Below are positions 57,812 through 64,000 of a stretch of 64,000 nt of DNA, in pieces. Under the pieces are notes generated by a model that was not told the origin of the DNA, made no database searches, and saw nothing but the letters and a program-made list of their open reading frames with translations. The stretch comes from Fibrobacter sp. (GTDB lineage: Bacteria > Fibrobacterota > Fibrobacteria > Fibrobacterales > Fibrobacteraceae). The stretch's first letter is position 1. Every line of letters begins with the position of its first letter. Made by a program: the position numbers and the translations under genes. The stretch is taken from the NCBI GenBank assembly GCA_024398995.1, contig JAKSIE010000002.1, forward strand, positions 45,411-109,410, written 5' to 3'.

Positions 57812-58844
57812 ATTTGCCAATTCCATTGCGCTTGTCGCCCTACTCGCATTCGCTCAGGTTTTCGCTGCCCAGCAGGCCGCGGACATCGTTGACCGTGCTA
57901 ACAATCTCTATCGTGACGGTAAATACAAGCAGGCTGTCATCCTTTACCGCAAGGCTCTTGACCGTGGCGCCGACCCTGTAGCAGTTAGCTTCAATATCGC
58001 CAACAGCTATTATCAATCGGAACAGTACGCCGAAGCTGCAGCAAGCTACCGCAAGGCGGTAGACTATTCCAACGGAAAGTTCGCTCCCGCCCTGTTTAAC
58101 ATGGCTAGCGTTCTTTACCGTCTCAAGCAGTATCCGGAATGCGTCGCCGCTTATCATCGCGCTCTCAAGCTGGATCCCGACAATGTTTCTGCATGGTTGT
58201 TCCTTGGCGAAGCTTATAGCAGAACCGGTGATAAGGTAGGTGCCCTCCGCTCTGTCGAAAAAGCATTCCAGCTGGACAAATCCGACATTAGCATTGTGTA
58301 TCAGCTTTCTGAAGCGAACATCGCTATGGATGACTTTGAAAGCGCTGCAGCTGTAATTCGCGAAGGTTACGCAACTCATCCCGAAGAGACAGATTTCCTT
58401 GTTTACTTGGGCGACGTGTTCCGCTTAAAAAAAGATTTTGAGCAAAGTGCCGGTGCCTACCGTGAGGCCCTCAGCATTCGCTCGGATGATGTGGCGACCA
58501 TGTACAAGTTGGCCGACGTTCTTGTGGAAGATGATAAGCCTTTTGTTGCCATGGACATTCTCACCAACATCCTTTCCATTAAACCGGATTTTGCCGACGC
58601 TGCCATCTTCCTGGGTAACCTTGCTTATGACGCTCATTTCTGGGAACGTTCTGAATCCGCCTACGAAATGGCTGCCAAGTCCGGTAGCGACGAGGCTGTT
58701 TACGGTTTCAAGAATTTGGCTTTCGAAGCTCGTGGTCAAAAGCGCAATGACGAGGCGTTACGCCTATTAGAAAAGGCCCAGGGATTCTATCCTCAGGACC
58801 AGACGATTGAAGCGGAAATCCTCGAGCTTCGCGACGCACAATAG
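57804..58844 (+). CDS. Periplasmic TPR-repeat protein of the TonB cluster
   Basis: A 346-residue protein with signal peptide (cut near VFAAQ) and seven to nine TPR units (for example NLYRDGKYKQAVILYRKALD, LKQYPECVAAYHRALKLDP and KKDFEQSAGAYREALSI). TonB2-like operons commonly end with such a TPR protein, which is thought to link the complex to the outer membrane or to partner proteins. It starts inside the last 8 bases of tonB. Confidence 0.88.
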   Translation: MTRFANSIALVALLAFAQVFAAQQAADIVDRANNLYRDGKYKQAVILYRKALDRGADPVAVSFNIANSYYQSEQYAEAAASYRKAVDYSNGKFAPALFNMASVLYRLKQYPECVAAYHRALKLDPDNVSAWLFLGEAYSRTGDKVGALRSVEKAFQLDKSDISIVYQLSEANIAMDDFESAAAVIREGYATHPEETDFLVYLGDVFRLKKDFEQSAGAYREALSIRSDDVATMYKLADVLVEDDKPFVAMDILTNILSIKPDFADAAIFLGNLAYDAHFWERSESAYEMAAKSGSDEAVYGFKNLAFEARGQKRNDEALRLLEKAQGFYPQDQTIEAEILELRDAQ

Positions 58845-58869
58845 TGACGCACAATAGTGACGCTCAATA
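58833..58869 (+). repeat. 13-base tandem repeat across the TPR gene stop
   Basis: GACGCACAATAGT at 58833-58845 and 58846-58858, and a shortened, one-mismatch third copy at 58859-58869. The first copy contains the TAG stop of the TPR gene; the second carries another TAG one unit later. Confidence 0.85.
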
Positions 58870-58874
58870 AAAAA

Positions 58875-58896
58875 GCGGGTCTTCGCCCGCCTTTAT
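58875..58896. terminator. Bidirectional terminator between TPR and GGDEF genes
   Basis: GCGGG (58875-58879) pairs with CCCGC (58886-58890) around TCTTCG. Six A lie upstream and CTTTATTT follows, so it serves both converging genes. Confidence 0.82.
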
Positions 58897-59958
58897 TTAT
58901 TCTTGAAAAACCGCTACCTGGTTTCTTCCGTTTTTCTTTGCCGTATAAAGAGCTGTGTCCGCATCGTTAAACAGCTTTCGGTAATCCTTGCCGTTGTACA
59001 AGGCGATGCCTGCAGAAACAGTAACGGGACAAACTCCCTGATTGTATTTTTGCACCTTGATTCGAATGGACTCGATGAATTCCTTGGCGGTGTCCAATCC
59101 GGTATCCGGCATTAGCAATACGAATTCTTCGCCACCCCAGCGAATAAACCTATCCTTGTTGGTCTTGGCTCTTAGAACGATTTTTGCAAAATCTTTTAGA
59201 ACCTTGTCTCCGTTGGCATGGCCGTATTGGTCATTGACACGCTTAAAAAAGTCAATGTCGAACATGGCTGCAGTCAACGGCTGGCTCAACTCATCCTTGA
59301 ATAGGTTGGTGTTTTCTTGCAAAAGGGTTTTGGTAATGTGCCTGTTATGAGCTCCGGTCAGCGGGTCGTACAGAGAAATGTATTCCAGTCTTTTGGTAGT
59401 CTGGTAATGCTTGATATAGAGATTTTGCATTACAAGGTGGGCAAGGCAAATGGCTACCCAGCAGGGAATGTTCAGGGAGAGAAGCAAGTCAATATTTGGG
59501 TAGTGGATAAATGGGTGAGTCAAGAGGATGGTGACGATATGCAATGTCTGCATGGGTACCGCCATTGTCCAGGGAAACGCGAAGTTCACGGCGAAAAATG
59601 CCAGCTGAAGAACAATGCTGCCTTCCGAAAAATGAGTCTTGTCAGGCAGGAAATAGACCGCCCACATGGTACACCAAATGCAACAATGGATGACAAAGTA
59701 GGTTGCATATCCCATGGTCTTGTAGTTCCTAGTCTTTCGACTAATCAGAATGAAGGCGGTCATGGGGATAAGGGGTGTAAGTCGTGCAGGAAGAGTCTCC
59801 CATGCAAAACGTCCACCGAACAGTTGGCAGTCAGAAACGAAGTAGGACAAGGTTCCGATAGCGGCAAAAATAACAGCCCAAAAAGAAAAGCGACGGTAGA
59901 AGTCGAATTTCGATTGGTAAAAATCCCTTGGATCAATATCTTGCGGCAATATTCTCAT
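58897..59958 (-). CDS. Membrane diguanylate cyclase (GGEEF)
   Basis: A 353-residue protein with six membrane segments (about 25-185) and a C-terminal GGDEF domain whose signature is WGGEEFVLLMP. The YDPLTGAHNRH and MFDIDFFKRVNDQYGHANGD motifs (quoted in part) are intact, so it should be active. No RxxD inhibitory site is found: the R position holds Thr. It differs from the cyclase at 40796-41962 in its membrane part and is a single-gene unit. Confidence 0.9.
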   Translation of the reverse strand: MRILPQDIDPRDFYQSKFDFYRRFSFWAVIFAAIGTLSYFVSDCQLFGGRFAWETLPARLTPLIPMTAFILISRKTRNYKTMGYATYFVIHCCIWCTMWAVYFLPDKTHFSEGSIVLQLAFFAVNFAFPWTMAVPMQTLHIVTILLTHPFIHYPNIDLLLSLNIPCWVAICLAHLVMQNLYIKHYQTTKRLEYISLYDPLTGAHNRHITKTLLQENTNLFKDELSQPLTAAMFDIDFFKRVNDQYGHANGDKVLKDFAKIVLRAKTNKDRFIRWGGEEFVLLMPDTGLDTAKEFIESIRIKVQKYNQGVCPVTVSAGIALYNGKDYRKLFNDADTALYTAKKNGRNQVAVFQE

Positions 59959-60118
59959 TGGTCGTAAAGATAATATTGCGCATGAAGTTGTGCAGTCGAT
60001 AACACCCCGAAAAATTTTTGGAGTTGATGAATCTCACAGAAAACACAAGAAAAAGTGCTTGTTTTGGGATAAAAACTCCGTTTTGGAGCCTTTTTGCTCC
60101 TCGGTTGATTATTCCAAG

Positions 60119-61063
60119 TTATAATTGCTTTGCTACTAGTTCTACGATTTTTTCAATGGCTGCTTCTGGAGCCATATCGGTATCGCCACCGGCTGCACGC
60201 ACATGACCACCACCGCCGAATTCCCGGGCGATTGCGTTCACGTCAACAACGTAGTTGGAACGCATGCTGATCTTGTACTTTCCGTTAACAGGATACAGGA
60301 ATATGGTGACCTCGGTACCGCCCACTTCGCGTATGGTGTCGATGACGGTTCCCAGCTCCGATGCAGTAATGTCAAACGACTTCATTTCTTCTTCGGTAAT
60401 AAAGGCGTACACTACCTTACCGTCCAGGGCGAGCTTGCATTTTTGCATCACATGGCCGGTGGCCAGAGTCTGCTTGTAGGTGCGCGTGTAGTAGGTGTCG
60501 TTGATGATGCGAGCGAAGTCAATGCCCTTGTCGATCAAATCACCTACGGCATTCATAGTGCGCTTGCTTGTGCAGCTGAACTTGAATGCTCCTGTGTCGT
60601 GAATAATGCCCAGGTAGAGACTGTTGGCAGTGTTCTTGGAAACCTTTTCCTTGCTCAGCTGGAAGAACAGAACTTCGCTGGCGGAGCTTGCTTCCGGTTC
60701 CACTACGTTTACGTTGCAAAGGTTCAAGGGATTGCTGATATGATGGTCAATGTTGCAGGTGAACTTTGCCTTCTTGAAACATTCCGCACCGTTGGCGCCC
60801 ACGCGTTCAAAGGAGGGTGTGTCCATCAGGAATGCCAGATCCACTTCGCGACCGTCGTATTCGTGAACCACCTTGTCTGCGCCGTTAATCAGATTGTAGC
60901 TTGCGGGAAAACTTTCAATGAAAACTGTGGCTTCGATTTCTGGATAATTGTCCCTGATGTAATTGTAGATGCCCAGAGTGGAGCCCACGCAGTCTCCGTC
61001 AGGACGTACATGACCAAAGATGGCCACAGTCTTTGCTTTGCTCAGAATTTCATCAATAATCAT
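60119..61063 (-). CDS. nrnA: DHH-family nanoRNase/pAp phosphatase
   Basis: A 314-residue cytoplasmic phosphoesterase. The DHH domain has FGHVRPDGDCVGS (metal ligands), LMDTPS and NIDHHISN. The DHHA1 domain ends with GGGGHVRAAGG. Length and motifs match NrnA, which degrades 2-5-mer RNAs and removes the 3' phosphate of pAp; it often replaces Orn. The ribosome site AAAAAGGAA precedes the ATG. It is divergent from the phosphohexomutase gene with about 100 bases between. Confidence 0.9.
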   Translation of the reverse strand: MIIDEILSKAKTVAIFGHVRPDGDCVGSTLGIYNYIRDNYPEIEATVFIESFPASYNLINGADKVVHEYDGREVDLAFLMDTPSFERVGANGAECFKKAKFTCNIDHHISNPLNLCNVNVVEPEASSASEVLFFQLSKEKVSKNTANSLYLGIIHDTGAFKFSCTSKRTMNAVGDLIDKGIDFARIINDTYYTRTYKQTLATGHVMQKCKLALDGKVVYAFITEEEMKSFDITASELGTVIDTIREVGGTEVTIFLYPVNGKYKISMRSNYVVDVNAIAREFGGGGHVRAAGGDTDMAPEAAIEKIVELVAKQL

Positions 61064-61169
61064 ATTCGTTCCTTTTTTTACCTATTCAAAGATATAAAAA
61101 GTTTTGTATAGCCCCTGCCATGCCATTAGCTTTTTTTATTTTAACGTAAAACAAATAAAAGGAAATGTT

Positions 61170-62510
61170 ATGTCCAAGTTGATGCGTTCTATTTCGGGTA
61201 TCCGCGGTATTGTTGGCGATACCCTGACTCCTCAAGTATTGCAAAGCCACGTTCGCGCATTCATTGAAATCACCAAGGCCAAGCGCATTGTAATAGGTCG
61301 TGACAGCCGCCCCACTGGTGACGCCATTGTACAGTATGTTGCTGGCATTTGCCGCCTTTCCGGTGTTGACGTTATCGACGTTGGCTTGTCCACGACACCT
61401 TCTGTAGAAATTCTCACTACCGAAAATAAGGCTGACGCCGGTATCATCATTACCGCAAGCCATAACCCGCTGGAATGGAACGCTTTGAAGTTCCTGAACA
61501 ACAAGGGCCTTTTCCTGGGTCCCGATGATGTGAAGAAACTTTTTGAGTTGGCCGATGCAAACCAGTTCGATTATCCCGACTACCGCACCATGGGTAAGTA
61601 CGAAGTTGCTCCCGATGCAGACGGCGTTCACATCGATGGCACATTGAAGATCCCCTTTGTGGATGTAGAAGCCATCAAGGCCAAGAAGTTCAAGGTTGCT
61701 GTAGATGCCGTTAACGGTGCTGGCTCTTACATTGTGCCTCGCCTTTTGGAACAGCTGGGCTGCGAAGTGGTTCGCGTTCACTGCGAACCCGATGGTACAT
61801 TCCCCCGTGGAGCAGAACCTCTGCCGGAAAACCTGGGCGACCTTCGTGAAGCCGTTAAGGCAAACGGTTGTGCCGTAGGCTTTGCCGTGGATCCGGACGC
61901 TGACCGTTGCGCCCTTGTGGATGGTCTTGGCCGTAGCATTGGCGAAGAATACACTCTTGCTATCGCTACCGAAGAAGTCCTTTCCCAGAAGAAGGGTTCC
62001 GTTTGCGTGAACCTCTCCACCAGCCGTATGAACGAAGATGTGGCTACCAAGTACGGTTGCGAATTCAGCCGCGCCAAGGTGGGCGAAATTAACGTAAGTC
62101 TCCAGATGATCGAAAACGGCTGCATTATCGGTGGCGAAGGTAACGGTGGCGTGATCCTGCCGGCGCTTCATTATGGTCGTGACTCCCTGGTGGCTGCAGC
62201 CCTGGTTCTTAGCTGGATGGCTCATCACGATGGTGGCCCCGAAAAGTTCGTTGCCGAAAATCCTGCTTACGCAATGCCTAAGAAGAAGTTTGAACTTGGC
62301 GACAAGAAGGTAGCAGACATCCTCCCCAAGGTGAAGGAAGTATTCGCCGGCTGGAAGATGGATGAACGCGACGGCCTGTGGCTTGGCTCTGAGAAGTCCT
62401 GGGTCCATGTTCGCGCAAGTAACACCGAGCCCGTGATCCGCGTAATCGCAGAAGCACCTACGGCTGAGGAGGCTGAAGCCCTCTGCTCCAAGGTGGAAAA
62501 ACTTATTTAG
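61170..62510 (+). CDS. glmM: Phosphohexomutase (phosphoglucosamine/phosphomannomutase type)
   Basis: Alpha-D-phosphohexomutase, 446 residues from the ATG at 61170 (AAAGGAAA upstream). The four motifs are in order: phosphoserine loop TASHNPLEWN, metal loop DPDADRC, sugar loop GEGNGGV and phosphate loop RASNTEPVIR. The start SISGIRGIVGDTLTP is common to GlmM-like enzymes of this phylum, but the phosphate loop SNTEP rather than SGTEP is seen in the archaeal/FCB branch. Both GlcN-6-P and Man-6-P/Glc-6-P are possible substrates, so the symbol is tentative. It is strongly C-ending in codon use, like metY. Confidence 0.82.
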   Translation: MSKLMRSISGIRGIVGDTLTPQVLQSHVRAFIEITKAKRIVIGRDSRPTGDAIVQYVAGICRLSGVDVIDVGLSTTPSVEILTTENKADAGIIITASHNPLEWNALKFLNNKGLFLGPDDVKKLFELADANQFDYPDYRTMGKYEVAPDADGVHIDGTLKIPFVDVEAIKAKKFKVAVDAVNGAGSYIVPRLLEQLGCEVVRVHCEPDGTFPRGAEPLPENLGDLREAVKANGCAVGFAVDPDADRCALVDGLGRSIGEEYTLAIATEEVLSQKKGSVCVNLSTSRMNEDVATKYGCEFSRAKVGEINVSLQMIENGCIIGGEGNGGVILPALHYGRDSLVAAALVLSWMAHHDGGPEKFVAENPAYAMPKKKFELGDKKVADILPKVKEVFAGWKMDERDGLWLGSEKSWVHVRASNTEPVIRVIAEAPTAEEAEALCSKVEKLI

Positions 62511-62531
62511 ATGCAAAGGGGTTACCACACG

Positions 62532-62624
62532 TCCACATAGTGGATAATTCTCACTAAGGGCTAAAGCCCTAAGTGTTCATTTACCTTTGGCTGGTGTCAT
62601 TGCGAGCCCGTAGGGCGTGGCAAT
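62532..62624. repeat. Second copy of the two-hairpin repeat plus a GTCATTGCGAG palindrome
   Basis: TCCAC/GTGGA (62532-62544), then CACT-A-AGGGCT-AA-AGCCCT-A-AGTG (62552-62575), the same design as at 43444-43488 with matched changes. A third palindrome follows: ATTGC...GCAAT (62599-62624) enclosing GCCC/GGGC, of the GTCATTGCGAG type found in many genomes. Confidence 0.7.
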
Positions 62625-62646
62625 CGAAGCATGAAAATAAATGTAT

Positions 62647-62685
62647 AATGACCTGGGGTATCCTCCGGGTCATTTTCATTCGCTC
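62647..62685 (+). terminator. Terminator after the phosphohexomutase gene
   Basis: AATGACC (62647-62653) pairs with GGTCATT (62668-62674), with GG/CC pairs inside, followed by TTCATTCGCTC and a T-run beginning just after. The T-run is not adjacent to the stem, so strength is moderate. Confidence 0.55.
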
Positions 62686-62741
62686 TTTTTTGTAAATTAA
62701 TTTTACTGAACGGTATGGATGTTTTTTGAAGGCGGCTTTAT

Positions 62742-63836
62742 ATGGTTACTGCAATTATTCTTTCGGTTATTTTTCTGCTGGGCGATGCTGGTGTCTTGTT
62801 CCTTAGTCAAAAGAGCTTTGGTCGCATCCCTCAGGGCGAACGTTTGGCCCGTGTCAAGAAATCTCCCAATTACAACGGCAAGGAGTTCGTTAACATTGAC
62901 TCGGCCGCAGTCATGGTTTATGAGAAGAGCAAGCTTAAAGTCTGGAAGGAATTCCTCTTTGACAATTCCGGAGTTCAGATTGCTCCTGCAAAGGGCGATT
63001 CCATGACGGTCATCCGTACGGATTTAAAGGCCCTGCCCGAAGACAAGGATTGGCTTGTGTGGTTTGGCCACTCTAGCTACCTGATGAACTTGTCCGGCAA
63101 GAAAATCCTGGTGGACCCGGTTCTTTACGCAGGCTCTCCCGTAAGTTTTGTCAACAAGATGTTCAAGGGAACAGACGTTTACAAACCCAAGGATTTTCCC
63201 TTCATCGATTACCTGGTCATTAGCCACGACCATTGGGACCACCTGGACTATCAGGCCGTTACGGAACTGGAACCGAACGTAGGTAAGGTCATCTTGCCTC
63301 TTGGCGTGGGCGAACATTTTGAATATTGGGGCTACCCTAAGGAAAAGCTGGTCGAGGAAGACTGGTGGACCCATGTGGTTCTGGATCAAGCAAAGGATGC
63401 TGCCGGTAATGAAAAATTCTTTGAGGTTACCTTCACCCCAGCCCGCCATTTCTCTGGTCGCGACCTTCACCAGAACAAGACTTTGTGGGCGTCCTACTAT
63501 TTCAAGACACCCAAGCGTAACATCTGGATTAGCGGTGACTCTGGCTACGGAACACACTTTGCCAAGGTGGGCGAAAAATTTAAGGATATCGATTTAGCAA
63601 TTTTGGAAAACGGCCAGTACAATACGGACTGGGCCTATGTGCATACGCTGCCCAAGTACCTTGGTCAGGAAATGAAGGAACTGAACGCCAACCGTTACAT
63701 GACGGTTCATCATTCCCGTTTTGCGCTTTCCAAGCATGATTATCGCGAGCCTCTGGAAAATGCAAAGAAGGCGGGTGAGGAATCCCAGAAGCCTGTGCTG
63801 ATGCCGCAGATGGGCGAGGTGCTTTACTTGGAATAG
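62742..63836 (+). CDS. Membrane-anchored MBL-fold hydrolase (UlaG/NAPE-PLD-like)
   Basis: A 364-residue metallo-beta-lactamase-fold protein. An N-terminal signal anchor (about 1-22) precedes the domain. Metal ligands are visible in VISHDHWDHLDY, in the later PARHFSGRD, in ISGDSGYG and in VHHSRF. The WFGHSSYLMN motif near 110 is typical of the UlaG-like/NAPE-PLD-like branch that cleaves lactones or phosphodiesters, including N-acyl phospholipids. The substrate is unknown. It is likely periplasmic or membrane-facing and a single-gene unit. Confidence 0.88.
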   Translation: MVTAIILSVIFLLGDAGVLFLSQKSFGRIPQGERLARVKKSPNYNGKEFVNIDSAAVMVYEKSKLKVWKEFLFDNSGVQIAPAKGDSMTVIRTDLKALPEDKDWLVWFGHSSYLMNLSGKKILVDPVLYAGSPVSFVNKMFKGTDVYKPKDFPFIDYLVISHDHWDHLDYQAVTELEPNVGKVILPLGVGEHFEYWGYPKEKLVEEDWWTHVVLDQAKDAAGNEKFFEVTFTPARHFSGRDLHQNKTLWASYYFKTPKRNIWISGDSGYGTHFAKVGEKFKDIDLAILENGQYNTDWAYVHTLPKYLGQEMKELNANRYMTVHHSRFALSKHDYREPLENAKKAGEESQKPVLMPQMGEVLYLE

Positions 63837-63871
63837 ATTTCTTGAAAAAATATTGCGGCAGACCGCCGATG

Positions 63872-63899
63872 AAAAAAGCCTCGCAGTTTCCTGCGGGGC
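63872..63899 (-). terminator. Terminator, mainly for the minus-strand gene at the right edge
   Basis: GCCTCGCAG (63878-63886) pairs with CTGCGGGGC (63891-63899, one G-T pair). Six T follow on the minus strand (63877-63872). On the plus strand only CTTTC follows, so it is weak for the MBL gene. Confidence 0.75.
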
Positions 63900-63946
63900 C
63901 TTTCGGTATTAGAGAGAAATTTTAGAACTGCGCTTACGCGCTATTT

Positions 63947-64000
63947 CTAGAACTGTTCGAAGAACTTGCGAACTTCCTGAGGAACCCAGGTGCTCTGCCA
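63947..64000 (-). CDS. 3' end of a gene continuing past the right edge
   Basis: The last 17 codons and a TAG stop (63949-63947), encoding an end of WQSTWVPQEVRKFFEQF. The frame is open to the edge and a terminator sits just beyond the stop, so this is a real gene end. Too little is present to name it. Confidence 0.65.
   Translation of the reverse strand, partial: WQSTWVPQEVRKFFEQF

Noticed and set aside
57804..58844. TPR gene as part of a gliding or type IX system
   Set aside because: Its fixed place after ExbB, ExbD and TonB genes fits a TonB2-like cluster better, and no gliding or secretion genes are present.
1..64000. CRISPR array, insertion sequence, transposase or integrase
   Set aside because: No regularly spaced 25-40-base repeats, no transposase or integrase motifs, and no terminal inverted repeats with target duplications were found.

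Overview
The window looks like a Fibrobacter-type genome (FCB group, Gram-negative, roughly 50 percent GC). The evidence is two families first described as Fibrobacter paralogous families (a TIGR02147-type regulator at 43579-44409 and a FISUMP-type lipoprotein at 56066-56701), an Lpt lipopolysaccharide-export operon, TonB/ExbBD machinery with a TonB-dependent receptor, and many lipoprotein signal peptides. No insertion sequence, prophage or CRISPR array is visible.

Region 1 (1-15.9 kb) is accessory. It starts with an SF1 (UvrD/Rep-like) helicase cut by the left edge, followed by a sigma-54 activator with an RtcR/CARF-like sensor domain. A textbook -24/-12 sigma-54 promoter (6751-6766) then drives five genes: a small sigma-70-like protein, a PIN-domain nuclease, a Ser/Thr kinase with a C-terminal zinc ribbon, a VWA protein and a PP2C phosphatase with a winged-helix tail. 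The last three form a TerY-P-type phosphorylation triad. A terminator closes the unit. Next come two divergent paralogues of unknown function flanking a small coiled-coil protein (11397-14416). A second sigma-like gene on the minus strand has about 360 bases of strongly hairpin-forming DNA upstream of it (15281-15643). I infer an inducible stress or defence island, and it is the best candidate here for an undescribed system.

Region 2 (15.9-26.6 kb) holds a DUF4153-like membrane protein, NhaA, a GIY-YIG protein, an XRE regulator, and a minus-strand operon of PBP1A, a lipoprotein and a TSUP transporter. A tRNA-Ser(GCU) and a small membrane-anchored coiled-coil protein follow. Region 3 (26.6-34.8 kb) is lptC-lptA-lptB-rpoN, then hpf, hprK, an MCE protein and dksA. 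rpoN supplies the sigma factor that Region 1 needs, and a second sigma-54-like site overlaps the lptC start.

Region 4 (34.8-48.8 kb) carries a serine hydrolase, two tandem hybrid-kinase-like proteins with complementary losses of key residues, a Nudix hydrolase, a diguanylate cyclase, O-acetylhomoserine sulfhydrylase, a lipoprotein/TIGR02147 pair with a probable operator, a broken GNAT, a Ser/Thr kinase and an EamA transporter. Region 5 (48.8-58.9 kb) is a long co-directional TonB cluster: receptor, lipoprotein, DUF3450-like protein, TtpC-like and ExbB-like proteins, FISUMP lipoprotein, ExbD, TonB and a TPR protein. Region 6 (58.9-64 kb) has a GGDEF protein, NrnA, a phosphohexomutase, an MBL-fold hydrolase and the 3' end of one more gene. 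All functional calls rest on reading motifs by eye. No database search was run.
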